Below, one piece after another: positions 8,461 to 17,619 of a stretch of DNA of 61,468 nt. The notes under the pieces are model-generated. The model had not been told where the DNA came from. It did not search any database and was given only the letters and a program-made list of their open reading frames with translations. The position numbers were made by a program, and so were the translations under genes. Source of the DNA: Gammaproteobacteria bacterium. GTDB taxonomy: Bacteria; Pseudomonadota; Gammaproteobacteria; Steroidobacterales; GCA-2729495. Position 1 is the first letter of the stretch. The number at the start of each line of letters is the position of its first letter. The stretch is taken from the NCBI GenBank assembly GCA_024229935.1, contig JAAERX010000141.1, positions 1-61,468 of the forward strand, read 5' to 3'.

Positions 8461-9452
8461 TGGCTGGTTCACGTAAAAACCGCAATACTGATGCGTTTAA
8501 TATGTCATTTCTTGATGTTATTTGCTGTGGTTTTGGTGCAGTCATTTTATTGCTGGTAGTGACCAAGATTTATGAGCCGGTCACTATTGAGCAGACTAAA
8601 ACTGAATTGAAAGCACTGTTGCAGATTTTGCAGCAGGAGCTTTTTGATGTGCGTGGTGATTCGGTGGTGCTGGATAGAAATCTGGATAGCCTGGAAACTG
8701 AACTGGCAACTGAGGATGACCTTTTGGCTACGTTACGTGCTGAACTTCGTCAGTTGCAAGGTCAGTTCGGGCCTGTTGGTGATGAAGAGAATATGGCACA
8801 GAAGGGGGAACTGCTTGCTGCACGCCAGTCTCTGAGTGAAGATATGCAACGTTTACTGCGTGACTATCGGCAGGCAGATGATGACACTACTGTTGGTGGT
8901 ATTTCAGTCGATAGTGAATACATTATTTTTGTGATTGATACATCTGGCAGTATGTTCCAGGGACCCTGGCGCCTGGTGATGCAAATGGTAAGTGAGACTT
9001 TACAGGTATACCCGGAGGTCAAAGGCATACAGGTACTAAATGATGAGGGCAAGTACATGTTCTCATCCTATGCACGTCGCTGGATTCCTGATTCATCAAG
9101 TAGTCGACGTAATATTATCAAACGCCTGTCAAGCTGGAATCCTTACAGTGATTCCAGTCCTGTAGAGGGCATTACAGAGGCAATTAATACATTCTATGTT
9201 CCGGGTCGTAAGGTCAGTGTGTTTGTATTTGGAGATGACTATCCGCGTGGTTCGGTAGATTCTGTTGTCCGTTATGTAGATGGAATAAATAAGGGCAATG
9301 AGGTGGGTGATAGGCTTATGCGCATTCATGCAGTTGGTTTTCCTACCCAGTTTTCACGTGGGACATCAATTAATGCCCTGCGTTTTGCCAATTTGATGCG
9401 TACCTTATGTGAGCGTAATGGTGGCAGTTATGTTGGTTTAACCAAACTTTAG
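8460..9452 (+). CDS. Membrane-anchored von Willebrand A domain protein (second of two)
   Basis: Paralogue of the preceding gene with the same architecture: helix with NMSFLDVICCGFG near residues 14-36 (Asp19), a coiled-coil spacer and a vWA domain with DTSGS at Asp160. It lacks extended similarity to its neighbour outside the helix and the metal site, so the pair looks functionally diverged. The ATG at 8460 overlaps the preceding TGA (TGATG) and is preferred over an in-frame TTG at 8451. It closes the operon; the next gene has its own ribosome site 30 bp on. Confidence 0.83.
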   Translation: MAGSRKNRNTDAFNMSFLDVICCGFGAVILLLVVTKIYEPVTIEQTKTELKALLQILQQELFDVRGDSVVLDRNLDSLETELATEDDLLATLRAELRQLQGQFGPVGDEENMAQKGELLAARQSLSEDMQRLLRDYRQADDDTTVGGISVDSEYIIFVIDTSGSMFQGPWRLVMQMVSETLQVYPEVKGIQVLNDEGKYMFSSYARRWIPDSSSSRRNIIKRLSSWNPYSDSSPVEGITEAINTFYVPGRKVSVFVFGDDYPRGSVDSVVRYVDGINKGNEVGDRLMRIHAVGFPTQFSRGTSINALRFANLMRTLCERNGGSYVGLTKL

Positions 9453-9482
9453 TTGCTATTGCCGTATCTTGAAGGGATTTAT

Positions 9483-9833
9483 ATGAATAATTTTTCAGAG
9501 TTGCATAATCGCCAGTGTCGACCATGTGAGGGTGGTGTTCCGCCACTGGAACCAGATGCTGTACAGCAGTTATTAACAGCACTTAATGCTGAGTGGAGTG
9601 TTAGTGATGATGGCAGGTGGATACGCCGCGAATTTACTTTTAGCGGGTTCAATCGAACAATGGGCTTTGTGAATGCACTTGCATGGATTGCTAATACTGA
9701 AGGACACCACCCAGACCTTGAGGTTGGTTATGCAAAATGTGTTGTGAGTTACATGACCCATGCTATCAATGGGCTGTCTGAGAATGATTTTATCTGCGCG
9801 GCAAAGATTGACCGCCTTGTTGACGCTTTATAA
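9483..9833 (+). CDS. phhB: Pterin-4a-carbinolamine dehydratase
   Basis: Dehydrates 4a-hydroxytetrahydropterin, recycling the cofactor of aromatic amino acid hydroxylases. The 116-residue length fits the family, and the active-site signature is present: EGHHPDLEVGYAKCVVSYMT, then NGLSENDF and AAKID. The ATG at 9483 follows AAGGG at a good distance and is chosen over an upstream in-frame TTG at 9453. No phhA gene is in the window. It converges on ilvB with only 14 bp between stops. Confidence 0.9.
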   Translation: MNNFSELHNRQCRPCEGGVPPLEPDAVQQLLTALNAEWSVSDDGRWIRREFTFSGFNRTMGFVNALAWIANTEGHHPDLEVGYAKCVVSYMTHAINGLSENDFICAAKIDRLVDAL

Positions 9834-9847
9834 TTGACAGCCAGATG

Positions 9848-11701
9848 TCAGAACATTGATGAGCTATCAATTTCTTCATCATTATTGCCACCATCCCGGC
9901 TGGGAATAAATTCACCTGTAATCATTGCATCATAACCAAGCCCCGGGCCTACCATTGGATATACGCAGGCTTCCCGATCAATAATTACTTCCAGAAAAGC
10001 CGGGCCTGGGAAGTCCAGCCATGCCTTAATGGTTTCAGCCATATCTTCTGACCTGTCGAGTCGACGTGCGAACTCAAAGCCATCAGCTTGTGCGGCTTTA
10101 ATAAAATCTTTACGTCGCAATGATTTGTCACTGGCTGACAGACGTCCCTTGTAATAAATTTTCTGCCATTGCTTAACCATGCCATCACCAAAATTATTCA
10201 GTACGATAACTTTAATGGGTAATTCATAGGTTGTGACAGTCTCAAGTTCGCCCAGATTCATGCGAATACTGGCATCCCCATCCATATCTATAACAAGAGT
10301 ACCTGGTTTAGCGAACTGGGCACCTATAGCAGCAGGTAGGCCAAAGCCCATAGTGCCCATGCTGCCAGAAGTGAGCCACAAGCGTGGTTCACGGAAGTCA
10401 AAATACTGAGCCGCCCACATTTGGTGTTGGCCAACACCTGTGGTAATAATTGCCTCACCACGGGTATGCCGGTTGATCTCTTCAATGACGGCGTAGGGCT
10501 GGATCAGTGCGCTCTTACGATCGTAATTGAGAGCGTACTTTTCTTTGAGTTCAGCTATCTGCTGGTGCCATTTAGACACATCAATACTGATATTGTGCTG
10601 CTTTCCGTAGTCAATAATTTTGTCTAGATCTTGTTCAAGTTCACCGACATGAAACCAGTCGGCAGCTTTTACTTTGCCTATCTCTGAAGGATCGATATCG
10701 AACTGAGCTATACACTTGGCTTTAGGTGCAAATTTTTCAGGCACAGCAGCGACCCGATCATCAAAACGTGCGCCGATGGCAATGACCATATCGCAGTCTT
10801 CAACTGCGTAGTTGGCATAGGCCGTGCCGTGCATGCCCAGCATGTTGAGCGCAAGCGCATCAGTGGTGTCATAGGCGCCGATACCCATGAGGGTGGTGGT
10901 TACTGGAATGCCATAGGTTTCTGAGAACTGTCGTAGCCGTGCAGATGATTCACCATTAATAACTCCGCCTCCTGCATAAATGAGGGGGCGTTCTGAATTT
11001 TGTAGCAGGGTAAAGAATTTTGCGCACATATCCTCACTGAGGAGGTTATCCTTAATTGCATGCATACGTTGTCTGTAGCCGCGAATACCAAGTAACCCGG
11101 CTCCCTGGAAGGTGCCTGTCCAGTTTTGCATGTCCTTTGGTATATCAATCACTACTGGGCCTGGCCGACCGGTTCGGGCAATCTCAAAAGCAGTTCTGAC
11201 AGTTTCTTCAAGTTTTTCCGGGTCAGTAACAAGAAAAAGATGTTTGGCTAATGGGCCCAGGGATGCAGATACGGGCGCTTCCTGAAATGCATCAGTACCT
11301 ATAGCTGTAGTTGGTACCTGGCCACAAATAACGACAATAGGTGTTGAGTCGGCCATGCAGTCACGTACGGGCGTTGCTGTATTTGTAGCACCAGGGCCGG
11401 AAGTCACCATAACAACGCCGACTTTGCCGCTGGCACGGGCATAACCGGCTGCCATGAAGCCTGCACCCTGCTCATTGGCAGGGACAATCAGGGGCATAGG
11501 TGCTTCACCACGCGTATCACTGTGCTTATCATTGAATCGGAATACCGCATCATAGGTTGGCAGTATGGCACCACCACTATAGCCAAATATGGTATCTACG
11601 CCTTCGTCAGCGAGCACCTGCACAATCATATCTGCGCCTGACATGGCTGTTCCGGCGAGTGGGTGATTGATGGGGCCGGTGGCTTCTGAGCTAGGATTCA
11701 T
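9848..11701 (-). CDS. ilvB: Acetolactate synthase large (catalytic) subunit
   Basis: TPP- and FAD-dependent first common step of valine, leucine and isoleucine synthesis. The 617-residue protein has an N-terminal extension of about 20 residues relative to E. coli IlvI. The catalytic Glu is at 77 (NEQGAGFMAAGYARA), after GYSGGAILP. The TPP-binding stretch reads GDASIRMNLGELE through VLNNFGDG. It is transcribed away from its regulatory-subunit gene, an unusual arrangement because large and small subunits normally share an operon. The 192-bp gap between them holds an inverted repeat that may coordinate the two promoters. Confidence 0.93.
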   Translation of the reverse strand: MNPSSEATGPINHPLAGTAMSGADMIVQVLADEGVDTIFGYSGGAILPTYDAVFRFNDKHSDTRGEAPMPLIVPANEQGAGFMAAGYARASGKVGVVMVTSGPGATNTATPVRDCMADSTPIVVICGQVPTTAIGTDAFQEAPVSASLGPLAKHLFLVTDPEKLEETVRTAFEIARTGRPGPVVIDIPKDMQNWTGTFQGAGLLGIRGYRQRMHAIKDNLLSEDMCAKFFTLLQNSERPLIYAGGGVINGESSARLRQFSETYGIPVTTTLMGIGAYDTTDALALNMLGMHGTAYANYAVEDCDMVIAIGARFDDRVAAVPEKFAPKAKCIAQFDIDPSEIGKVKAADWFHVGELEQDLDKIIDYGKQHNISIDVSKWHQQIAELKEKYALNYDRKSALIQPYAVIEEINRHTRGEAIITTGVGQHQMWAAQYFDFREPRLWLTSGSMGTMGFGLPAAIGAQFAKPGTLVIDMDGDASIRMNLGELETVTTYELPIKVIVLNNFGDGMVKQWQKIYYKGRLSASDKSLRRKDFIKAAQADGFEFARRLDRSEDMAETIKAWLDFPGPAFLEVIIDREACVYPMVGPGLGYDAMITGEFIPSRDGGNNDEEIDSSSMF

Positions 11702-11739
11702 GGTTCGTGGTTTTCTGCTGGTTAATACTAATGAAAGAC

Positions 11740-11786
11740 AGGTGTGGCAAGTGAATTCAGCTTCATTATTTTACTTTGTCACACCT
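11740..11786. promoter_or_regulatory. Near-perfect inverted repeat between divergent ilv genes
   Basis: AGGTGTGGCAAGT at 11740-11752 pairs with ACTTTGTCACACCT at 11773-11786, with one mismatch and a one-base bulge. A shorter TGAA/TTCA pair lies inside. It occupies the middle of the 192-bp region that must contain both ilvB and ilvH promoters. It could be an operator for a dimeric regulator or a leader hairpin. No leader peptide rich in branched-chain codons was found. Confidence 0.45.
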
Positions 11787-11893
11787 TTGCCGAGTGTCGG
11801 ATAAATGCCCGTGTATTGCAATAGTCTGGTTTCTGGGCGACCATCACTAGTTAATTCATGTATATGGCTTTTTGTCATTAGTTGGTCGAAGAA

Positions 11894-12388
11894 ATGCGAC
11901 ACATTATCTCTATTTTGCTGCAGAATGAGGCGGGTGCCCTTACTCGGGCGACATCCTTGTTTTCATCCCGTGGCTATAACATCGAATCACTGAGTGTTGC
12001 TGCTACTCAAGACCCTGAGCTTTCCCGACTGACTATGGTTACCAATGGTTCTGATGCTGTTATTGATCAGATTATCAAACAGCTTTTTAAGCTGGTGGAT
12101 GTTGTCAATATTGCTGATATGACGCTGGATGAACATATAGAACGTGAGTTATTGCTTATGAAAGTCAGGCTCCATGAGGGGGTTAATGTTGCAGATATTA
12201 TTTCAGCAGCTGGCGCCACTGTGCTTGACGCTTCAGAAGAAAATTTCACTATTGAGCTAACTGGTACTGGTGTACAGATAGATGATTTTATGCGGACTCT
12301 GGGGGTACGCTCTGAAATTCTGGCTGTTGTAAGGAGCGGTGCTATGGCAATTGCACGTGGCACAACAGTTCTGAAATCAGGCGTGTAG
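11894..12388 (+). CDS. ilvH: Acetolactate synthase small (regulatory) subunit
   Basis: Binds and activates the large subunit and confers valine feedback inhibition. The 164-residue protein begins MRHIISILLQNEAGALTRA, an ACT domain that matches the usual IlvH start, so the ATG at 11894 is chosen over an upstream in-frame TTG. The second half is the typical C-terminal ACT-like domain. It is divergent from ilvB and is followed 21 bp later by proB, so it may be co-transcribed with proline genes. Confidence 0.93.
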   Translation: MRHIISILLQNEAGALTRATSLFSSRGYNIESLSVAATQDPELSRLTMVTNGSDAVIDQIIKQLFKLVDVVNIADMTLDEHIERELLLMKVRLHEGVNVADIISAAGATVLDASEENFTIELTGTGVQIDDFMRTLGVRSEILAVVRSGAMAIARGTTVLKSGV

Positions 12389-12409
12389 TCCGCTCTTGGG
12401 AGCGTTTTT

Positions 12410-13567
12410 ATGAATGCGAGTGTCAGCGATCAGACCAGTGAACACGCTAGGCGGCTAACTAAAGCCAGCCGGATCGTTGTAAAGATCGGTTCTTCACTCC
12501 TTATAAATAAAGCAACAGGTGAGTTGAATCGTGCCTGGCTGGAGTCACTGGCCAGTGAACTTGCTGAGTTAATGGCAAAAGGTCAGGAAGTTATTCTGGT
12601 TTCTTCGGGCGCAATCGCACTTGGTCGCGCCTATCTTAATATGCAGCCGGGTCAGCACAGACTTGATGAACATCAGGCGGCTGCAGCTGCTGGTCAGGTT
12701 ATTCTGGCACATGGCTATCAAGAGTTGATGGGCGCCCATACCATTAAAGTGGCTCAGGTATTGTTAACACCAGATGATACTGAAGATCGTCGGCGCTACC
12801 TGAATGCTCGCAGTACACTGGAAACCCTGATGGGTTTGGGTGTGCTGCCGGTTATAAATGAGAATGATACGGTTACCACTCAGGAAATACGTTACGGCGA
12901 CAATGATCGGCTGGCTGCACGTGTGGCTGAAATGGTTAGCGCAGATTGTCTTGTGCTGCTATCTGATGTGGATGGCCTTTATGATTCTGACCCGACTGAA
13001 GACAGCTCAGCACAGTTAATATCAGAGGTGAAGGAGATTACACCGGAACTGGAGGCTGTGGCAGGTAAAAGCCAAACAGCTTATGGTTCGGGTGGTATGG
13101 CAACCAAGCTTGCTGCTGCACGTATCTGTATGTCGGCCGGGTGTGCTGCATTGATTGCAAGTGGTCAGGAGGCGCGGCCATTGGCTGCGGTTATGGCAGG
13201 CAGTAATTGCACCTGGTTTCTGCCGTCAAAGACCCCGCTGGCTGCACGTAAGCAATGGATTGCAGGAATGCTTATCCCGGCAGGTCAGTTAGTTATTGAT
13301 GAGGGTGCTGAAAAGGCACTCCAAAAAGGCGGCAGTTTGTTGTCTGTTGGTGTGCAAGTGGTGCAGGGTAAATTTGAACGTGGTGATGCAGTTTCTGTCA
13401 CAACTGCAGATGGCCGTGCTATTGCTCATGGTCTGATTGCTTATAGCAGTGATGAGGCGCAGATTATTAAGGGTGTGCAAAGCCAGGAAATTGAACAAAG
13501 ACTTGGTTATCAGGGGCGTGAAGAATTAATTCATCGGGATAATCTTGTATTACTTGAATGTCAGTGA
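12410..13567 (+). CDS. proB: Glutamate 5-kinase
   Basis: Phosphorylates glutamate in the first step of proline synthesis. The N-terminal amino-acid kinase domain shows VVKIGSSLL, VSSGAIALG, NENDTV and LLSDVDGLY. A C-terminal PUA domain occupies about residues 290-375 (GAEKALQKGGSLLSVGV). Full length for the two-domain form (385 residues). A GGGAG ribosome site precedes the ATG. It lies 12 bp before proA. The PUA domain is associated with proline feedback in E. coli ProB. Confidence 0.95.
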   Translation: MNASVSDQTSEHARRLTKASRIVVKIGSSLLINKATGELNRAWLESLASELAELMAKGQEVILVSSGAIALGRAYLNMQPGQHRLDEHQAAAAAGQVILAHGYQELMGAHTIKVAQVLLTPDDTEDRRRYLNARSTLETLMGLGVLPVINENDTVTTQEIRYGDNDRLAARVAEMVSADCLVLLSDVDGLYDSDPTEDSSAQLISEVKEITPELEAVAGKSQTAYGSGGMATKLAAARICMSAGCAALIASGQEARPLAAVMAGSNCTWFLPSKTPLAARKQWIAGMLIPAGQLVIDEGAEKALQKGGSLLSVGVQVVQGKFERGDAVSVTTADGRAIAHGLIAYSSDEAQIIKGVQSQEIEQRLGYQGREELIHRDNLVLLECQ

Positions 13568-13579
13568 TTCGCAATAATT

Positions 13580-14854
13580 ATGAATGCTATTAAGACAGAT
13601 ATTATTGATCTTATGGAAGGTATCGGCCAGCGTGCCAGAGCCGCAGCAGCAATACTGGCACGTTCTGCTCCGGAACAACGCTATGAGGGGCTGTGTGCAG
13701 CTGCTGATAGTTTATTAGCCCACAGCGAAGAAATTCTGGCTGCTAATGTTAAAGATATACAGGCAGCACAGGCGAAAGACCTTGCACCTTCCCTGTTGGA
13801 TCGTTTGTTGCTGGATGAGTCACGGGTTCAAGCTATGTCTGAAGGGGTGCGACAGGTTGCTGAGCTTGATGACCCTGTGGGACAGGTAACAGATGAATGG
13901 TTGCGGCCTAACGGGCTGGTTATTCAGCGTGTCCGGGTACCGCTTGGGGTTATAGGTATCATTTATGAAAGCAGGCCAAATGTTACTGCTGATGCGGGTG
14001 CGTTATGCCTGAAATCAGGTAATACAGTTATTCTACGTGGTGGTTCTGAGAGTTTTCACTCCAGTACGACCATTCATGGTTGCATGGTTGCAGGTCTGCA
14101 GAAAGCTGGTTTGCCTGAAGATGCTATACAGATGATACCAACCACTGATCGTGATGCTGTGGGTTATCTGTTATCTGGCATGCAAAATTATGTGGATGTT
14201 ATTGTGCCGCGTGGTGGCAAGAATCTGATTGCGCGTGTTCAGAGTGATGCTAGGGTGCCGGTCATAGGTCATCTTGAAGGGCTCTGTCATGTTTATGTGC
14301 ATGAGTCAGCTGATATAAATAAAGCGCGTGATGTGGTGTTAAATGCCAAGATGCGCCGTACAGGTATTTGTGGTGCTGCTGAAACATTGCTGATAGATCG
14401 TGCTTGTCTAGATACCCATTGGCAGGCTATTGCTGATGCATTGATTGAAGCGGGTTGTGAAATTCGTGGTGATAGTAAAATTTGTGAGCTTGATTCACGA
14501 GCTGTTGCTGTAAATGAAGCTGACTGGGATACGGAGTATCTGGAGGCAATAATTTCTGTCCGGGTTGTTAATGACATCGAACAGGCGATTGAACACATTG
14601 CCACTCATGGCTCGGGCCATACTGAAGCTATTATTGCTGAGGACCCTGATGCTGCAGATCATTTTTTGCATGATCTGGATAGTGCAATCCTGCTGCATAA
14701 TGCCTCTACGCAATTTGCTGATGGCGGTGAATTTGGTATGGGCGCAGAGATTGGTATTGCCACTGGCAAGATTCATGCACGAGGTCCAGTTGGTGCAGAA
14801 CAGTTGACCAGTTATAAATATGTGGTGCGAGGGACAGGCCAGATACGTAGTTGA
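13580..14854 (+). CDS. proA: Gamma-glutamyl phosphate reductase
   Basis: NADPH-dependent reduction of glutamyl-5-phosphate to the semialdehyde, second step of proline synthesis. The 424-residue aldehyde-dehydrogenase-fold protein shows [27 protein letters not shown] and the catalytic Cys segment [14 protein letters not shown]. The C-terminal [19 protein letters not shown] is diagnostic. It follows proB by 12 bp as an evident operon partner. Confidence 0.95.
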   Translation: MNAIKTDIIDLMEGIGQRARAAAAILARSAPEQRYEGLCAAADSLLAHSEEILAANVKDIQAAQAKDLAPSLLDRLLLDESRVQAMSEGVRQVAELDDPVGQVTDEWLRPNGLVIQRVRVPLGVIGIIYESRPNVTADAGALCLKSGNTVILRGGSESFHSSTTIHGCMVAGLQKAGLPEDAIQMIPTTDRDAVGYLLSGMQNYVDVIVPRGGKNLIARVQSDARVPVIGHLEGLCHVYVHESADINKARDVVLNAKMRRTGICGAAETLLIDRACLDTHWQAIADALIEAGCEIRGDSKICELDSRAVAVNEADWDTEYLEAIISVRVVNDIEQAIEHIATHGSGHTEAIIAEDPDAADHFLHDLDSAILLHNASTQFADGGEFGMGAEIGIATGKIHARGPVGAEQLTSYKYVVRGTGQIRS

Positions 14855-15070
14855 GCTGCTAGACCAATGCAGCAATGCAGCAATACAGTATGGTGTTGGA
14901 TGCCAGTAGGTTGAAAAGTATCCCAAGGCTGATACTACGAGCCTCGCAAGGCCGTTATAAACATTAAAACTGTAATGTTCAGGGTTTCCTACAATGCCAG
15001 TTGTTAACCATCTGTTAACACACGCAAGGTCATCAAAGGCATAGTATTTATAGGAGATATTAAAGTATTT

Positions 15071-15125
15071 GCTTTATGGGAGGCATGACTATGTATAGCT
15101 TTATGGGGAACATGACTATGTATAG
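15071..15125 (+). repeat. 27-bp tandem duplication spanning a gene start
   Basis: Two adjacent 27-bp units (15071-15097 and 15098-15124) are identical at 24 positions, each reading GCTTTATGGG then three variable bases then CATGACTATGTATA. The repeat duplicates the start region of the small membrane protein gene, so each unit contains three in-frame ATG codons and encodes MGxMTMY. The 27-bp period preserves the frame. Confidence 0.85.
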
Positions 15126-15348
15126 ATTAGTAAAGCACCCTTTAGTTTGGTTTCGGTTGTTTTTCTTTTTCTGGTCAGTCTATGCTCTGGTGACGCTTTT
15201 TTTAGGGCGTTGGACTGAGTTGTTGATTGCTTTGCTTGGTTTACTTGCAGTACATATGATAGAGGCGACAATCCGACGACGACGCAGAAAGAATATTGCT
15301 TTTAATCATCAGGCAGATTATGACTTCACTAAGTGTACAGAGATTTAA
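15091..15348 (+). CDS. Small membrane protein of unknown function
   Basis: About 85 residues with two closely spaced hydrophobic segments (LVWFRLFFFFWSVYALVTLF, then LLIALLGLLAVHMI) and a basic RRRRR stretch, so probably an inner-membrane hairpin. No family recognised. The start is ambiguous: ATG codons at 15076, 15085, 15091, 15103, 15112 and 15118 share the frame because of a tandem duplication. I chose 15091 because GGGAGG at 15078-15083 is 7 nt upstream. The region from proA to here (14855-15070) holds no other gene I can support. Confidence 0.55.
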   Translation: MYSFMGNMTMYRLVKHPLVWFRLFFFFWSVYALVTLFLGRWTELLIALLGLLAVHMIEATIRRRRRKNIAFNHQADYDFTKCTEI

Positions 15349-15389
15349 ATAAACCACTTATCTGTTGTTATAGAAACTTTCACCCTAAT

Positions 15390-15435
15390 AAACAATCAAT
15401 TCAGGCTTCGTTAAATTCGCCTTATTGAATTGTTT
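15390..15435. terminator. Imperfect inverted repeat between convergent genes
   Basis: AAACAATCAATTCAGGC (15390-15406) and GCCTTATTGAATTGTTT (15419-15435) can pair with a few mismatches. It sits between the ends of the small membrane protein gene and the TonB-dependent receptor gene. It is AT-rich and lacks a clean U tract, so the terminator role is tentative. Confidence 0.35.
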
Positions 15436-15454
15436 GGTTCAATTATTTCACTGC

Positions 15455-17578
15455 TTACTGGCCCCCGGTTTTCCAGCTGATCTGTAAGTAGGCTTCACGC
15501 TCGTGCCCTGGGAAATAACGGTATTCATTTGTTGTTGAAAAGAGATCAGCCCTATCAGCATATTTTTTGTCTGTTAAATTGGTGATCCGTAATGCCACGC
15601 TCCAGTTGTCAGTGGGTGTTGCAACCAGACGTAGGTTTAGCAGGTCGTGGCCATCGTAGCGGGCAGTATTGGCTGCATCCATAAAGTAGGCATCTGAATA
15701 CACCCATTCCAGTTCAGCAAGACCAAAGTCAACTTCGTAGCCAAGACGCGCACTGGCTAATGCTTTTGGAGCGGCATCAATCTCATTGCCTTTGGTGATG
15801 ATCTCACCAAGTCCGGCATCCCGACTAAAGTCATACTTATGTTTTGTATAGCTGCCAACCAGGGATAAATACATGGGGTCGGTAATTCGCCAGTCTATGT
15901 TGGCCTCTATACCGTAATGTTTGCTTTTGCCATCATCTACATTAAAGCCATCAGAGTCGCGAAAGATGAAATTAGATTTCTTCATATAGAAAGTTACCAT
16001 CTCAAGCTGGAGTCTTTCTGATTGATGACGTATGCCTGTTTCTATTGAGTCGAGCTTTACGGAGTTGATATCTGCAGAAGTCTGGTCTTTCTGCAGACGG
16101 TAAAGTTCTGTGGCCTGTGGTGCACGAAAGCCACGAACTGCATTAGCAAAGCCAACAGTTGATGCATTAAAACGGTAGAGTGCGCCAATATTGGGGGCCA
16201 GATTAGAAAAATTATCGGTGCGGTCAGCAGGTCGTTGATACAGACATTTGCCACCACCTATAGAGGGGAAAGGTGTGTCCAGGCAATCATTACCATTTGC
16301 ATCAGTATTGCCATTGATCATCTTGTTATCGTAGTTGTAGTGCAGGAACTCAGCTCGCAGACCGGCTTGTAATTCCCAGCGACTTGTTATGGGTACCTGC
16401 AGGTTGGCATAGCCTGCCAGCAAGTAGCTATCAGCATCATAGTTATACTGCTGCCCACTGGGCCGAGGGTTTTCAACCCATCCGTTACCAGGAGGATCAG
16501 ACACAGTTGGATCTTTCTGGTATTGATCCAGATGGCCGGTGGTAATTTCTGTATCGATGCCTATGGTTAATAGTGTGTTTTCCCAGATATTCCTCCGGCT
16601 AAGAAACATCCCGCCAATACTGGTCTGGTTATTTTGCTCACGGGGCTGGCCGGGCAGAAAATGCATCCGAAAGTCCATATCTGAGTTACGCAAATAAATT
16701 TTATATTCAGGTGCCCAGACAGGGCCGGGGTCAGGCATCCAGCCGGCTGATAGCCTCAGGCTGTAGGCATCCCTGTAGGCACCAGGATTTTCATTGCGGA
16801 ATCGATTATCTTCTTTATAAGCATTTTCTCCGGTAATAAAGCCAGCGGTATCCTGATTTAGCCAAGAGCCACTGAGCCCGAAGGTCAGTAGGCCATTACT
16901 GGTTTCTTGCTGGTTTTTTACAAATAGTTTGCCCTGATCATAGCCGGAATCATCACGGTAACCGCCGTCATGATCCAGAATTAGGCCGGCATTCCAAGCG
17001 CTTTCACCCTGGCCTGAATCCCAGACGAATTGCCCCTGCCAGTAATCATTAGACCCTGTTTCTAGGCTTACCCGGGTGCTGGCAGCTTGCCCTGGTTCCG
17101 GCAACAGAACATTAATAGTCCCATGTAAGCCATTAGATCCATACAGTGCATTTGCGGGGCCACGAATAACTTCAAGAGAGTTTGCCAGTGTACTGGGGAG
17201 TTCAAATAGCTGGTTTACATTACAGAAACCAGTGGGTCGGGAAGGGATACCATCTTCCATGACCAGAAATGCACCACAGGACCCTGCACCGGTTAGTGTT
17301 GGTGAGCGTATAGATGTGAGTTGCTCCTGGCCATTACCACGGGTAATCCAGGTATTGGGTATCTGTACAGCAAGTTCATACGGGTGGACAGCATCTGCAA
17401 GCTGAATTTTTTCTGCAGAAAGGCGGGTGATATTGCCTACAGTATTAAGTTCTGCAGTGGGTGTACGTGAGGCAGTGACGACGATAGATTCTGTTTTAGG
17501 AATGCTATCGGCAGCATATGCAGTAACCCCTTGCCAGCTATACAGGCTGAGTACTGCTATAAGCAAAACCGGTCGCAT
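15455..17578 (-). CDS. TonB-dependent outer membrane receptor
   Basis: Outer-membrane transporter energised by TonB. The 707-residue protein has a signal peptide (cleavage near AYAADS) and a TonB-box-like SIVVTAS just after it. The plug domain includes LEVIRGPANALYGSNGLHGTINV. The 22-stranded barrel ends in aromatic ISWKTGGQ, without the usual terminal Phe. Asp/Asn/Tyr-rich loops suggest metal or chelate binding, but the substrate cannot be read. No Fur box or cobalamin riboswitch was seen upstream. It follows, on the same strand, a small conserved protein and a WaaP/RIO-like kinase. Confidence 0.9.
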   Translation of the reverse strand: MRPVLLIAVLSLYSWQGVTAYAADSIPKTESIVVTASRTPTAELNTVGNITRLSAEKIQLADAVHPYELAVQIPNTWITRGNGQEQLTSIRSPTLTGAGSCGAFLVMEDGIPSRPTGFCNVNQLFELPSTLANSLEVIRGPANALYGSNGLHGTINVLLPEPGQAASTRVSLETGSNDYWQGQFVWDSGQGESAWNAGLILDHDGGYRDDSGYDQGKLFVKNQQETSNGLLTFGLSGSWLNQDTAGFITGENAYKEDNRFRNENPGAYRDAYSLRLSAGWMPDPGPVWAPEYKIYLRNSDMDFRMHFLPGQPREQNNQTSIGGMFLSRRNIWENTLLTIGIDTEITTGHLDQYQKDPTVSDPPGNGWVENPRPSGQQYNYDADSYLLAGYANLQVPITSRWELQAGLRAEFLHYNYDNKMINGNTDANGNDCLDTPFPSIGGGKCLYQRPADRTDNFSNLAPNIGALYRFNASTVGFANAVRGFRAPQATELYRLQKDQTSADINSVKLDSIETGIRHQSERLQLEMVTFYMKKSNFIFRDSDGFNVDDGKSKHYGIEANIDWRITDPMYLSLVGSYTKHKYDFSRDAGLGEIITKGNEIDAAPKALASARLGYEVDFGLAELEWVYSDAYFMDAANTARYDGHDLLNLRLVATPTDNWSVALRITNLTDKKYADRADLFSTTNEYRYFPGHEREAYLQISWKTGGQ

Positions 17579-17619
17579 AAATCTGCGAGTAAAATACCTT
17601 AAATTTATGATGATTATTT

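Noticed and set aside
5189-9452. Zorya anti-phage defence system
   Set aside because: The MotA-like protein invites the comparison, but there is no OmpA-MotB-type ZorB, no ZorC and no helicase/nuclease ZorD.
14495-14926. 143-codon frame on the minus strand
   Set aside because: Antisense to the 3-prime part of proA and lacking any recognisable motif.
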